NCBI GenBank assembly: GCA_030065855.1 | Contig: JASJCT010000026.1 | Span: 1 to 52,995, forward strand | DNA length: 52,995 nucleotides | DNA from: Myxococcota bacterium | Lineage (GTDB): Bacteria > Myxococcota_A > Polyangia > JAAYKL01 | Reading direction: 5' to 3' | Part shown: positions 41,891-50,428 of the stretch, one piece after another | How positions within the stretch are numbered: the stretch's first letter is position 1 | Layout: the number at the start of each line of letters is the position of its first letter | Position numbers and translations under genes: made by a program | The notes under the pieces: generated by a model | Seen by the model: the letters and a program-made list of their open reading frames with translations, nothing else | Database searches by the model: none | Told to the model about the DNA's origin: nothing

Positions 41891-42748
41891 CTATATATTT
41901 CGGTAGTATCTTGCCTGACCATGGTGACAAGATGCCAACCCGCCTTGATAACCAGACAGACTTTCTGATGAACCTAAAAACAAATACCCACCGGGATAAA
42001 TTGCGTTCTTGATGCGACGAAACAGATGTTGCTTAAACTCTTCTGAGAAATATATCGCCACGTTGCGTAGGAACACGATGTCGAATTTGTTCAGCGAGGC
42101 AAAACTGTTTTGGAGATTAAACAACTTGAATGTTACTCTAGATTTCAATTGTTCACAGACTTCACTGACAGCCCCCTTGGAAGAGAAGTATCTGTCCTTG
42201 AACGGCTTCCATCCGTTCACGAACCCCCTTCTCATGGAAATGCGATCGTAGCGACCAGCTTTGGCCAGGAAAAGCGATGAGGTCGAAATGTCCGTGCCCA
42301 GAATCTCGACCTGTTCAGGGCGCAATCCTCCTCTGGTCTCCCGGCCACAAAAATCGTCTATGATCATCGCCAGAGAGTATGGTTCTTGGCCGCTTGAACA
42401 CGCCGCCGACCAGATGCGAAACTGACGCTCTGGATTAGAGGCGGCCTGCTTTGACAACTCAGGTAAAATCTTTTCCTGAAGGGCTACCCAGGGAGAGCCA
42501 TCTCTAAACCAAAGCGTTTCATTGGTCGTAATCGCGTCGACGATTCTGTCACGCATACTGAGGTCGTTTTTCCTCACTGTATCGCGATAGAATTCGATAA
42601 AAGAAGAAAACCCGGCTTGAATGACGATTCTCGCCAACCGAGTTTCCAATAAGTATTTCTTATCATCCCCTAGAACAATAGAGCATTTATCTTCAATATA
42701 TTTCCGGAAAAGATCGAATTCTTCATTACTTAAATCCAGAATCCCCAT
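41891..42748 (-). CDS. cheR: Chemoreceptor methyltransferase CheR
   Basis: A 285-residue SAM-dependent glutamate methyltransferase. The N-terminal helical domain starts MGILDLSNEEFDLFRKYIED, and TTNETLWFRD precedes the SAM site IWSAACSSGQEPYSLAMII, then LGTDISTSSLFLAKAG and FLRNVAIYF. The Cys-Ser-Ser-Gly-Gln-Glu form differs slightly from Cys-Ala-Thr-Gly-Glu-Glu of the CheR at 15499, so the two are distinct paralogues. This one probably serves the soluble receptor. The start could be an ATG ten codons further up; neither has a good ribosome site. Confidence 0.92.
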   Translation of the reverse strand: MGILDLSNEEFDLFRKYIEDKCSIVLGDDKKYLLETRLARIVIQAGFSSFIEFYRDTVRKNDLSMRDRIVDAITTNETLWFRDGSPWVALQEKILPELSKQAASNPERQFRIWSAACSSGQEPYSLAMIIDDFCGRETRGGLRPEQVEILGTDISTSSLFLAKAGRYDRISMRRGFVNGWKPFKDRYFSSKGAVSEVCEQLKSRVTFKLFNLQNSFASLNKFDIVFLRNVAIYFSEEFKQHLFRRIKNAIYPGGYLFLGSSESLSGYQGGLASCHHGQARYYRNI

Positions 42749-42897
42749 GACTGAAACTGCACCACACCTTCTGATCATCTAATGCAATGGAAAAACTCGC
42801 CCCACTACTTCTAACTCTATATCGCTCATGAACGATTTTTCTTTAGTACAAGGTAGGATCCATACGTGATCAACAAAGCGTCATGCCCAGCGGGGCA

Positions 42898-43248
42898 TCA
42901 TGTCATCACGGTATCTTGAACTTCGATGTGCTTGACGCGAAGCTCCCTGCCTCCTTGTGCAGAGACCGGTGCATGTTGGCATATGGGGCAGGTTGCCCAA
43001 GCATCGTCAATGGTGAATGTTGCGCCACAGGCAGAACACGAGGCGCTGGTTTCAGGAACCTCTATCTCTAGGCAAACATCATCGAATCCATAGTGCTGGG
43101 CCACAATCGAAAAAGAGTACTGAAGTGCATCTGGCACAACGCCGCAAAGCGGACCACATTCAACCACTACCTTGACGAGGCGTTGTCCCTCAGCGACATG
43201 GGGCCGAACTTGCTCGCAGATCGCCTCTGATATTGCCAGTTCGTGCAT
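42898..43248 (-). CDS. hypA: Hydrogenase nickel chaperone HypA
   Basis: A 116-residue nickel-binding partner of HypB. N-terminal nickel ligands MHELAIS and zinc site CSACGATF plus CPIC are all present. It is the first gene of the run hypA-cheR-cheY-HDOD-cheX-hypB-hypF-hypC-hypD-hypE-cheY. About 150 bases separate it from cheR; these hold no gene or strong terminator that I can see. The separation of hypA from hypB by four signalling genes is unusual. Confidence 0.94.
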   Translation of the reverse strand: MHELAISEAICEQVRPHVAEGQRLVKVVVECGPLCGVVPDALQYSFSIVAQHYGFDDVCLEIEVPETSASCSACGATFTIDDAWATCPICQHAPVSAQGGRELRVKHIEVQDTVMT

Positions 43249-43368
43249 TGAAGCACCTATCCAATGTTCCCATTCCTCACCACAGTTCGTTGCCTCTACT
43301 CGTGTTCCGCGCAGCTGATTCGCGGCAAGGACTAGTGCTCTGTCCAGCTTACAATGCTGGGTAAAAGA

Positions 43369-43466
43369 CCTCCCCCTTTGGCAAAGGGGGTTGGGGGGAT
43401 TTCGTCTTTTCCCCTGGCATTGCGAGGTGACAAAATCCCCCTCCCCCCCTTTTTCAAGGGGGAATC
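43369..43466. repeat. Facing pair of C5/G5 dispersed repeats
   Basis: Unit A at about 43369-43404 (CCCCCTTTGGCAAAGGGGG followed by TTGGGGGGATTT) and unit B at about 43430-43466 (ATCCCCCTCC then CCCTTTTTCAAGGGGG) face each other, so the pair forms a large palindrome with a 25-base centre. The same sequence family occurs at 1-25 and 52776-52953. It fills most of the gap between hypA and the acyl-CoA ligase gene and could act as a terminator for the ligase transcript. Confidence 0.75.
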
Positions 43467-43503
43467 TACTAACTTAACCCGACAAATAACGTTTGACATG
43501 GTA

Positions 43504-45048
43504 CTACGACAGCTGCTCCCTGAGGATGCGATGGAGGATTTTTCCTGTGGCTGTCCTGGGCATTTCTTGGTCTTTTATGAAGACCACTTTTTTAGGGCGC
43601 TTGTAGCCAGCCATTCTATCTCGGCAGAAATCGATGATATCCGCTGCTGTGATGTATTTGCCCCCCTTTAGCACCACGACCGCCGTGACCTGCTCCCCCC
43701 ACTTTTCATCTGGTAAGCCCACCACGGCTGCGTCGAACACATCTGGGTGCTGCACGAGAATGGTCTCCACTTCAGATGGATATACGTTCTCCCCGCCAGT
43801 GATGATCATGTTTTTCTTGCGATCCACGAGGTAAAAATACCCATCCGTATCTTTCTTTGCCATGTCCCCGGCTGAAAAATACTCCTCCCGAAAGGACGCA
43901 GCGGTCACTTCGGGCAGCTTGTAATACCCTGAAAACATCATCGGGCTTCTCGAATACAACTCCCCGACTTGACCGGGCGGAACGTCGTTGCCCGCTTCGT
44001 CCAAGATCTTTGCAATATCGGTCCCGCAGGACTCCCTGCCGATACTGCCAGGTTTGGTCAGCTGTTCATGGGGCATGAGGGTGGTCACAATGCCGGCTTC
44101 GGTAGACCCATATCCCTCAAACAGCTTCACCCCTGGGATCAGCCCCATGATGCCCGTTTTATGCTCCACCCGGGCCGGCGCCGATGAACACAAAAGCTTG
44201 TCAATCGACGACAGGTCAAACGATTTGAGTACCTCGTCTGGTTCGCCGAGCAGGAGGTTATAGTGTGTGGGAATCAGCGATATGAACGTGATGCCATTCT
44301 TCTGGATAATTTCTAAAATATCCCTGGGCTGAAATCCCATGGCCGGGTGGATGTAATTGGCCCCGCCGAGATAAGTGACGGTAAAGGAAAAAAATGTGGT
44401 GTTCACGTGGCACAGGGGCATGCACGTCAGGACCACATCCTGGGGGCTGAAATGAAAGTCGCACCCGTTGATGAGATAAAACGCGGTGTACGATTCATGG
44501 GAGCGCAACACCCCCTTGGGTCGGCCGGTCGTGCCAGAGGTGTAGAGCAATATCCAAATGTCCTCGGGACGGACGTGGACCTCGGGTTCGGTATCTGGAT
44601 ACGCAGCAATCCATTCCTCGTAATCCAAGTATCCATTGGCTGACCCGCCAACCGCGATGTAATGCTCGACCTTGGAGAGGGCACCCCGGATGCGGTCAAT
44701 CGTGTCTGTGAACGGGCGATGCACAAACAGGGCCCGCGCATCTGCGTTGTCCACGATGTATTGCACTTCGTCTTCGACCAGGCGAAAGTTTACCGGGTTG
44801 ATGATCGCGCCGATCTTGGCGCATGCGATGTACAGCTCGCAGATTTCGATGCAGTTTTCGAGATAGCAGGATACCTTGTCGCCCTTTCCCAATCCCAGTG
44901 CGGTGAGGGCATGGGCCAAGCGGTTGATGCGGCGATTTGCTTCGGGAAACGCAAACCGCCGGTCCTTGTCCATAAAGGCGATATGATCCGGGTACTTGCG
45001 CGCGTTAACGGGAAAAATCTGCCCCAGGGTGAGCCAGTTTGCCGACAT
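43504..45048 (-). CDS. AMP-forming acyl-CoA synthetase
   Basis: A 514-residue adenylating enzyme of the long-/medium-chain fatty acid-CoA ligase group. Shows the P-loop-like YTSGTTGRPKGVL (about 165-180), FEGYGSTEAG, the YYKLPE-to-AGDMAKKD hinge region, GGENVYPSEVE and the late PRTATGKILHRIL with the catalytic Lys. It would activate a carboxylic acid with ATP and CoA. It starts 21 bases after the NDP-forming acyl-CoA synthetase gene, with which it is probably cotranscribed. The exact acid is not known. Confidence 0.9.
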   Translation of the reverse strand: MSANWLTLGQIFPVNARKYPDHIAFMDKDRRFAFPEANRRINRLAHALTALGLGKGDKVSCYLENCIEICELYIACAKIGAIINPVNFRLVEDEVQYIVDNADARALFVHRPFTDTIDRIRGALSKVEHYIAVGGSANGYLDYEEWIAAYPDTEPEVHVRPEDIWILLYTSGTTGRPKGVLRSHESYTAFYLINGCDFHFSPQDVVLTCMPLCHVNTTFFSFTVTYLGGANYIHPAMGFQPRDILEIIQKNGITFISLIPTHYNLLLGEPDEVLKSFDLSSIDKLLCSSAPARVEHKTGIMGLIPGVKLFEGYGSTEAGIVTTLMPHEQLTKPGSIGRESCGTDIAKILDEAGNDVPPGQVGELYSRSPMMFSGYYKLPEVTAASFREEYFSAGDMAKKDTDGYFYLVDRKKNMIITGGENVYPSEVETILVQHPDVFDAAVVGLPDEKWGEQVTAVVVLKGGKYITAADIIDFCRDRMAGYKRPKKVVFIKDQEMPRTATGKILHRILREQLS

Positions 45049-45069
45049 TGTCGACCATCCTTTTTTGTT

Positions 45070-47154
45070 TTAAGCGTCAACGCGTATGCGGGCGTCAACG
45101 ACTCTGATACCTTTACCCTCTCTATAGACAATCAGGGGATTTAAGTCCACCTCGACGATTTGTGGAAAATCCGATACCAGGGCCGAGACGCGCAACAACA
45201 CGTCGATAACAGCGCTGCGGTCCAATGGGGGCTTACCCCGGGCACCCTCAAGGATCTTGTTGGCCTTGATGTTTTGCAACATCGCAGCTGCTTCTCGCTC
45301 GGTAATGGGAGCCAGTTCAAACGCCACGTCGTTCATTACCTCGACAAAGATGCCCCCGAGCCCGACCATCAACACGTGCCCGGCTGGATCGTCTTTGGCC
45401 GCGCCAACGATCAGCTCTGTGCCAGATTCTGCCTGCTCTTGGACGATCAGTGAGGCGTTTTTAAATTTACCCAACATCTCACTGGCCGCTTTCTCTACTT
45501 CTGCCGAACCACTTAGATTCAACACAATGCCCCCTTCATCGCTCTTGTGAATGACGTCCGGGCTATCTACCTTCAATACTGTAGGGGCTGCCATATCTTT
45601 GGCGCGCTGCGCAGCTTGATCAGGCGTGTCTGCCCGCGCAAAGGGAACGATCGGGATACCATAGGCCTGAACCAGGCCAAACACATCCTGCTGGGATAGG
45701 TATTCACTGGGACGCGCCCCTGCGGTCTTGAGAATTTTTTCAGCCCGGGCTTTGTCGATGCCGGCCAATGCAGGTGCTGACACTGCCTCGCGGCCAGACA
45801 AGGTTCCGTGTTTGGCAAATACGGTTGCCACGTATCCCGCGGTCTCGGGCAAATCAAAGACCGGGATGCCGGCGTCTTTAAAAATTGTCAGGGTCTCGTG
45901 CCAGCCCTGCTTATTGGTCATCACCACTGGCAACACTGGCTTGGATGTCTTGCTGGCCACATCCACAATCTCTCGGGCGACCCCAACCGTGTCCACAAAA
46001 AACGGTGTGATGAAATTGACCACTGCAATGTCGATGTTCGGGTCTTCCACGAGCGCTTCAACAGCCGCGCGGTAGTGGGGCGGCCCGGCTGTTGCGAGCA
46101 CATCGATAGGGTTGGAGACAATGGCTTCATCAAAGAGCTTCTCTTTTAGGGCTGCCTGGCGCTCGACTTCCAAATCCGGTAGGCTGCACCCACCTTCGAT
46201 TACCGCATCTGTGACGATAATGCCTGGCCCGCCTGTGTTGGTGACAATACCGATGCGGTTGCCCGTTGCAGGCGGCTGACTGGCCAGGGCCAGGGCAGCT
46301 TGGCACATCTCCTCTTGGGTCGAGATGGACACGATCCCGGATTTTCTAAAGATGAGTTCTGTGGTGGTATCCTGTTTCATCATACCGCCCGTATGGGATG
46401 ACACGGCTCGAGCGCCCAATGCGGTGCGGCCGCTCTTCATGCCAAGCACGGGCTTTTTACGGGTAGCGCGGGATGCCACTTCGCAAAAGCGTTTTGGATC
46501 TGACAGGCTCTCCACGTGCAGGATGATGACCTTGGTTCCTGGGTCGTCTGCCCAGTATTCTAGGATATCGCACACATCCACATCTGCTGCATTGCCATTG
46601 GACGCGTACATCCTCACACCCGCACCCAGCTCAAAGAGGCGATTGTTAATAACTTCTCCGACCCCGCCAGACTGGGCAAACAACGAGACCTTACCTTGAG
46701 CCAGGGGGGTGAACGTGAAATTGCAATACGCCCGCACCTCAGGGTCTGAATTCATTATCCCTTGGCAGTTGGGACCGAGGATTCTGAGATTGTATTTTTT
46801 AGCAATTTCAACAACTTGAGATTCAAGCTGGATGCCCTCGGGGCCGATTTCCTTAAACCCGGCCGAGTTGATGATCACCCCTTTCACGCCCTTTTTGCCG
46901 CATTGGGCGACCATTTCAGGCACGAGGGTGTTCTTAACAACAATATGAGCAATATCAACGTCATATGGCACGTCTGTAATCGATGGATATGCCGGTAGGT
47001 TCTTGATGAACTTGGCCTTGGGGTGGACGGGAAACACCGGGCCTTGAAATTCTGATGTGATAAGATTTTGTATAATGCGATATCCAATCGTCAGTTTGCG
47101 GTTAGAAGCGCCGATCACGGCTACAGAGCGGGGTTTGAATAGAAAATCCAGCAT
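45070..47154 (-). CDS. NDP-forming acyl-CoA synthetase (fused alpha-beta)
   Basis: A 694-residue enzyme of the acetyl-CoA synthetase (ADP-forming) type, which makes ATP from acyl-CoA, or forms acyl-CoA. N-terminal CoA-binding domain (SVAVIGASNRKLTIGYRI), succinyl-CoA ligase-like domains (LGPNCQGIMNS, SLFAQSGGVGEVINN), the phospho-His in VSSHTGGMMK, and a C-terminal ATP-grasp domain (LKVDSPDVIHKSDEGGIVLN, VGLGGIFVEVMNDVAF). Such enzymes are common in anaerobes and in aromatic or fatty acid metabolism. AAGGAG precedes the ATG. Heads the two-gene unit with the AMP-forming ligase. Confidence 0.93.
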   Translation of the reverse strand: MLDFLFKPRSVAVIGASNRKLTIGYRIIQNLITSEFQGPVFPVHPKAKFIKNLPAYPSITDVPYDVDIAHIVVKNTLVPEMVAQCGKKGVKGVIINSAGFKEIGPEGIQLESQVVEIAKKYNLRILGPNCQGIMNSDPEVRAYCNFTFTPLAQGKVSLFAQSGGVGEVINNRLFELGAGVRMYASNGNAADVDVCDILEYWADDPGTKVIILHVESLSDPKRFCEVASRATRKKPVLGMKSGRTALGARAVSSHTGGMMKQDTTTELIFRKSGIVSISTQEEMCQAALALASQPPATGNRIGIVTNTGGPGIIVTDAVIEGGCSLPDLEVERQAALKEKLFDEAIVSNPIDVLATAGPPHYRAAVEALVEDPNIDIAVVNFITPFFVDTVGVAREIVDVASKTSKPVLPVVMTNKQGWHETLTIFKDAGIPVFDLPETAGYVATVFAKHGTLSGREAVSAPALAGIDKARAEKILKTAGARPSEYLSQQDVFGLVQAYGIPIVPFARADTPDQAAQRAKDMAAPTVLKVDSPDVIHKSDEGGIVLNLSGSAEVEKAASEMLGKFKNASLIVQEQAESGTELIVGAAKDDPAGHVLMVGLGGIFVEVMNDVAFELAPITEREAAAMLQNIKANKILEGARGKPPLDRSAVIDVLLRVSALVSDFPQIVEVDLNPLIVYREGKGIRVVDARIRVDA

Positions 47155-47254
47155 GAAAGAATCTCCTTTGCACCGGCCAGGCCCGGATTGAGTTTGTTAC
47201 AGAGAACCCATATCACATGAAAGGTTATACCTTAATCCAAAAAATACGGATCGG

Positions 47255-47284
47255 TTGACGAAATTTTGCATGTATCGTTTTATA
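47255..47284 (+). promoter_or_regulatory. Candidate sigma70 promoter of the Nramp-like gene
   Basis: TTGACG (47255-47260) and TTTATA (47279-47284) with an 18-base spacer lie immediately before the gene, giving a very short leader. The other strand of this 143-base gap must hold the promoter of the acyl-CoA synthetase gene, which I could not pick out. Confidence 0.4.
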
Positions 47285-47297
47285 AGAAACAACGTTT

Positions 47298-48596
47298 ATG
47301 TCGACATCATCAAATTTATGGCATCGCCTTGGGCCGGGCATTCTCCTCGCTGCCACCAGTATTGGCGCATCCCACCTGGTTCACAGCCCTCGGGCAGGTG
47401 CCCTTTATGGATTTCACCTGCTTTGGCTGATTGTTGCAAGCCATCTTTTTAAGTATCCCGCATTTGAAATTGGACCCCGGTATGCAGCTGCCACGGGTCA
47501 CCACTTGTTGCACGGATATGCCCGGGTCCCGGGACCTCGGCACTGGCCCCTATGGCTCTTTGCAAGCAGCACGGTGCTCCAAGGCATCGGCGTGCTCGCC
47601 GGGGTCGTAAATATTTCAGGGTGCGTGCTCGCCACCTGGTTTGGGCACCCCGCTACCCCCATTTACCTTGGGCTGAATGCCACTGAGGTGTGTTCCATCG
47701 CACTGCTCATGGGGATCATCGCATTGCTCTACTTTGGTGGATTTTCGTGGCTCGACCATCTAGGCAAAATCATGGTGGCCGTACTGACCTTGGCCACGGT
47801 AATGGCCTTTATCCCGGTATGCCCGTCCCCTGGCGACTTGAAGCACATGGTAATACCAGCCATCCCAGTGGGATCTATTGTCCTGGTCGCGGCCATTCTC
47901 GGCTGGATGCCGACCGGCATTGACGTTTCGGTCTGGCACTCCATATGGACGCTAAAAAAAATAAGGCATTGGGGCAATGGAGGTGGTGCATCGCCCATGG
48001 CAGATCATCGCCGTTACCTTAAGGCATCGCTAACAGACATGCGGGTCGGCTATGGCCTTTCCCTCATCACCGGCCTGATGTTCGCCATATTGGGCGCAGC
48101 ACATTTGAGCGGACAAGGCGATGCCATGAGCGGGGCCCAGTTTGCCCAGGCCATATCATCTGCCTACACAGCGATTTGGGGGCGCTGGATGTACCACGTG
48201 TTTATGCTGACCGCATTTTTTGCAATGTTCTCGACATCTTACACGGTCGTCGATGGATTCTCCCGCAGCTTTTCCGAAGTGGTCGCCATTCTCAGTCCCA
48301 GATATGGTACGCCTCCCAATCGACGCCGAACATATTTTGGATTCGCGTTGCTCACTGGTATTCTGGCAGTGGCGACCATTGCGAGCGTGGGCAACCCAGT
48401 GACCCTGGTGGTCATTGTCTCTCTGATCAGCCTCGGGCTAGCGCCTGTTTTATACGGCCTTAATTTATATTGCGTCAGTCGGCATATCGAGGATCCAGAC
48501 CTTAGCCCTCCGAGGGTAACCATCATGCTCGGCTGGGCAGGTGCGGCACTCATGCTGTGTGTGTTTCTCGTTGCAGTCTATCTTCGCTTGAGGTGA
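47298..48596 (+). CDS. Nramp-related membrane transporter
   Basis: An 11-12 helix inner-membrane protein (432 residues) of the Nramp superfamily: GPGILLAATSIGASHLVHSP at the N-terminus corresponds to the TM1 region, YPAFEIGPRYAAATGHHLL follows, and TM6 carries LGWMPTGIDVSVWHS. The metal-binding motifs of true Mn/Fe Nramp proteins, DPGN in TM1 and MPHN in TM6, are replaced by GASHL and MPTG. The protein thus belongs to the divergent subgroup with an Ala-Ser-His form whose substrate is uncertain (another divalent cation, or none). A Gly/His-rich cytoplasmic loop is near residue 225. No regulator is adjacent. Confidence 0.8.
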   Translation: MSTSSNLWHRLGPGILLAATSIGASHLVHSPRAGALYGFHLLWLIVASHLFKYPAFEIGPRYAAATGHHLLHGYARVPGPRHWPLWLFASSTVLQGIGVLAGVVNISGCVLATWFGHPATPIYLGLNATEVCSIALLMGIIALLYFGGFSWLDHLGKIMVAVLTLATVMAFIPVCPSPGDLKHMVIPAIPVGSIVLVAAILGWMPTGIDVSVWHSIWTLKKIRHWGNGGGASPMADHRRYLKASLTDMRVGYGLSLITGLMFAILGAAHLSGQGDAMSGAQFAQAISSAYTAIWGRWMYHVFMLTAFFAMFSTSYTVVDGFSRSFSEVVAILSPRYGTPPNRRRTYFGFALLTGILAVATIASVGNPVTLVVIVSLISLGLAPVLYGLNLYCVSRHIEDPDLSPPRVTIMLGWAGAALMLCVFLVAVYLRLR

Positions 48597-48980
48597 GCTA
48601 GGTTGTTACCGCCCCCGCAGCCTACGGCGAGATGTTGAATTTGAAACTCGAAAACCCCGCCGTAGGCTCGGCAAAGGCGGGCCATGTCATTCTCAGCGCC
48701 AAAAGATTCAACCAAACAGTTAATGATGATATCCTCGGCTGATCAGCCAAAGTGCCAAATTGGCCAAATTTTCCCTGATATGGCACTGGACATTTAGCTC
48801 TATTGTAATATTATATTAACATGGAATTATAAATTAACTCCGAATGGAAAATTCCCAACATATATTAATGCTTTTGATTGAGGAAAGATGCATTTTGCTC
48901 TTTTATTTTTAGTTGCTTTTGTGTATAAAAGTTTATGAAAATTTGTAAAAAAAAAGAAAGTTAATGATACCGACAATACA
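48597..48980. other. Long AT-rich intergenic region
   Basis: No credible gene is present in this 384-base gap. The first part holds a long inverted repeat, and from about 48770 the DNA becomes very AT-rich with poly-A/poly-T stretches, unlike the rest of the window. It probably carries the promoter of the following envelope genes, but I could not fix -35/-10 boxes with confidence. Confidence 0.6.
48619..48668. repeat. 11-base perfect inverted repeat
   Basis: AGCCTACGGCG (48619-48629) and CGCCGTAGGCT (48658-48668) are exact inverted copies separated by 28 bases. The position just after the transporter gene suits a terminator or a remnant of a mobile repeat, but no T run follows. Confidence 0.6.
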
Positions 48981-50417
48981 ATGCAATCTATAAGATATTT
49001 GTTGAATACAGTTCAAAAAGTAAATTTTTTCAAATCATTACCGATAGTTACGCTGTTGCTTGTGACAGCATCGGTCGAAGCTGGTGACAAACCGGTGTAC
49101 GCGGTCATTCAACTGACGTCACCTGACAGTGCTGTCAGTGCCAAAGGACTGGCCCGACTGACCCGGGAGATGAGATCGTCTCTCATCAGCAAGGCAGGCC
49201 ATTGCAAAGTCATTGGCAATCGGGCAATGCGAAAGAATAAAAGGCGGCATCGATCATCATTGGCTGGCTGCGAGGTAGACTGCGATGTTCGCTTGGGAAG
49301 GCTCATCGGCGCTGACTACGTCGTGAGCGGCACTGTCCAAAAGAGCGATGCGGGCCTTACAGCTAAGCTCGAAATGAAATCAACCCAGGGCGGGGAAATC
49401 CTCTCGTCGTTGGTCAGGGACCGAGCAGATCAGGACGCGCTCGAAGCTGCCATCGGCGACGCTGCTGTGGCTTTGGTCCAACCCTCAGTTGCCACTGCCC
49501 AGCAAGAAGAGGATATCGAAAGCCCAGCAGTGGAGCCGAACCATGTAGATGAAACATCTGCGGTGGTAGCCCCAGAAGCCTTTGCCCCTCCACCTGAAAA
49601 GGAACCAGAACCGACTGCCTGGGATATTGAAGCGACCAAGCCTTCCCGATTCGAAGACCAGTCCTATGGGAATTGGGGCAGTGCTGTCCACGTTGGGTAT
49701 CCCCTGATTTTAGAGCGTGCCAAAAACCTCACCACTGCCTTTACCCCGCTTTTCCACATCGGCGTTGAGGTGACCTACAAACCGTTTCGACTGTTTAAAG
49801 TCGCGTTGGCCGTGGACTACGATCAGTTCCTCGGCAATGACTTCCAGTCATCTGAATTTGCCATCGACGATGACCAAGTCTTCCTGTCGACGCGCATCGA
49901 TGCCTCAGTAAAGCAGGCCCGGATCCTTGGCGTTCGGCCCACCTTCCGCTTGGATGTGGAAGTCAACCAATGGGAGATCGCCGCGGGCGTGGGTATTGGC
50001 ATGCAACACTATTCGAGCTCGGGAAGTTGGGTCAAAAACGCCCAGGACGCAATCGAAGGAGACAGTACCAATCCCTTGGATCCGGAAATGATTGACCTGA
50101 AACAGAAGGCCTTTTATTCGTACTCCCAGTCCAATTGGGGATTCTACGCAGTATTTGATAGCCGTATTGTGTATCGCTTCCTGAATAACCGGTTCGGCGC
50201 CGGGTTGGTCGTTGCCATGTCCGTTCCGGTGATGAACGTCAACAGCACCAGCACCAGCGCCGATGTGACAGATAACGATTATGTCGAGGGAGAGGATATC
50301 CTCGAAGATGACCCGCTGTTTGACCCTGACACCGGGGATTATCGCAACACCGTGATTCGCCATCTCAACTCGATGAGCCTGCTCAGCTTTGGCTTGACAG
50401 TGGATGCTCGGTTTTAA
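48981..50417 (+). CDS. Envelope protein: CsgG-like N-domain fused to outer-membrane barrel
   Basis: A 478-residue exported protein. After a signal peptide (cleavage near Val-Glu-Ala-Gly, residue 34), residues about 40-160 have the fold pattern of CsgG/TolB-like surface lipoprotein N-domains (KGLARLTREMRSSL, LIGADYVVSGTVQKSDAGLTAKLEM). A Pro/Glu-rich linker (about 170-220) follows, and then a beta-barrel (about 230-478) with alternating aromatic residues and a terminal Phe (LTVDARF), typical of Omp85-recognised barrels. The function is unknown. It is followed 11 bases later by another barrel gene; together they look like one envelope module. Confidence 0.65.
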   Translation: MQSIRYLLNTVQKVNFFKSLPIVTLLLVTASVEAGDKPVYAVIQLTSPDSAVSAKGLARLTREMRSSLISKAGHCKVIGNRAMRKNKRRHRSSLAGCEVDCDVRLGRLIGADYVVSGTVQKSDAGLTAKLEMKSTQGGEILSSLVRDRADQDALEAAIGDAAVALVQPSVATAQQEEDIESPAVEPNHVDETSAVVAPEAFAPPPEKEPEPTAWDIEATKPSRFEDQSYGNWGSAVHVGYPLILERAKNLTTAFTPLFHIGVEVTYKPFRLFKVALAVDYDQFLGNDFQSSEFAIDDDQVFLSTRIDASVKQARILGVRPTFRLDVEVNQWEIAAGVGIGMQHYSSSGSWVKNAQDAIEGDSTNPLDPEMIDLKQKAFYSYSQSNWGFYAVFDSRIVYRFLNNRFGAGLVVAMSVPVMNVNSTSTSADVTDNDYVEGEDILEDDPLFDPDTGDYRNTVIRHLNSMSLLSFGLTVDARF

Positions 50418-50428
50418 AGGAGGGAGCT

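Noticed and set aside
43369..43466. Possible CRISPR or tandem array
   Set aside because: The units face each other and are only two; there is no regular spacer series and no cas gene.
43354..43671. Plus-strand open frame across the C5/G5 repeats
   Set aside because: Made of repeat sequence and antisense to the acyl-CoA ligase end.
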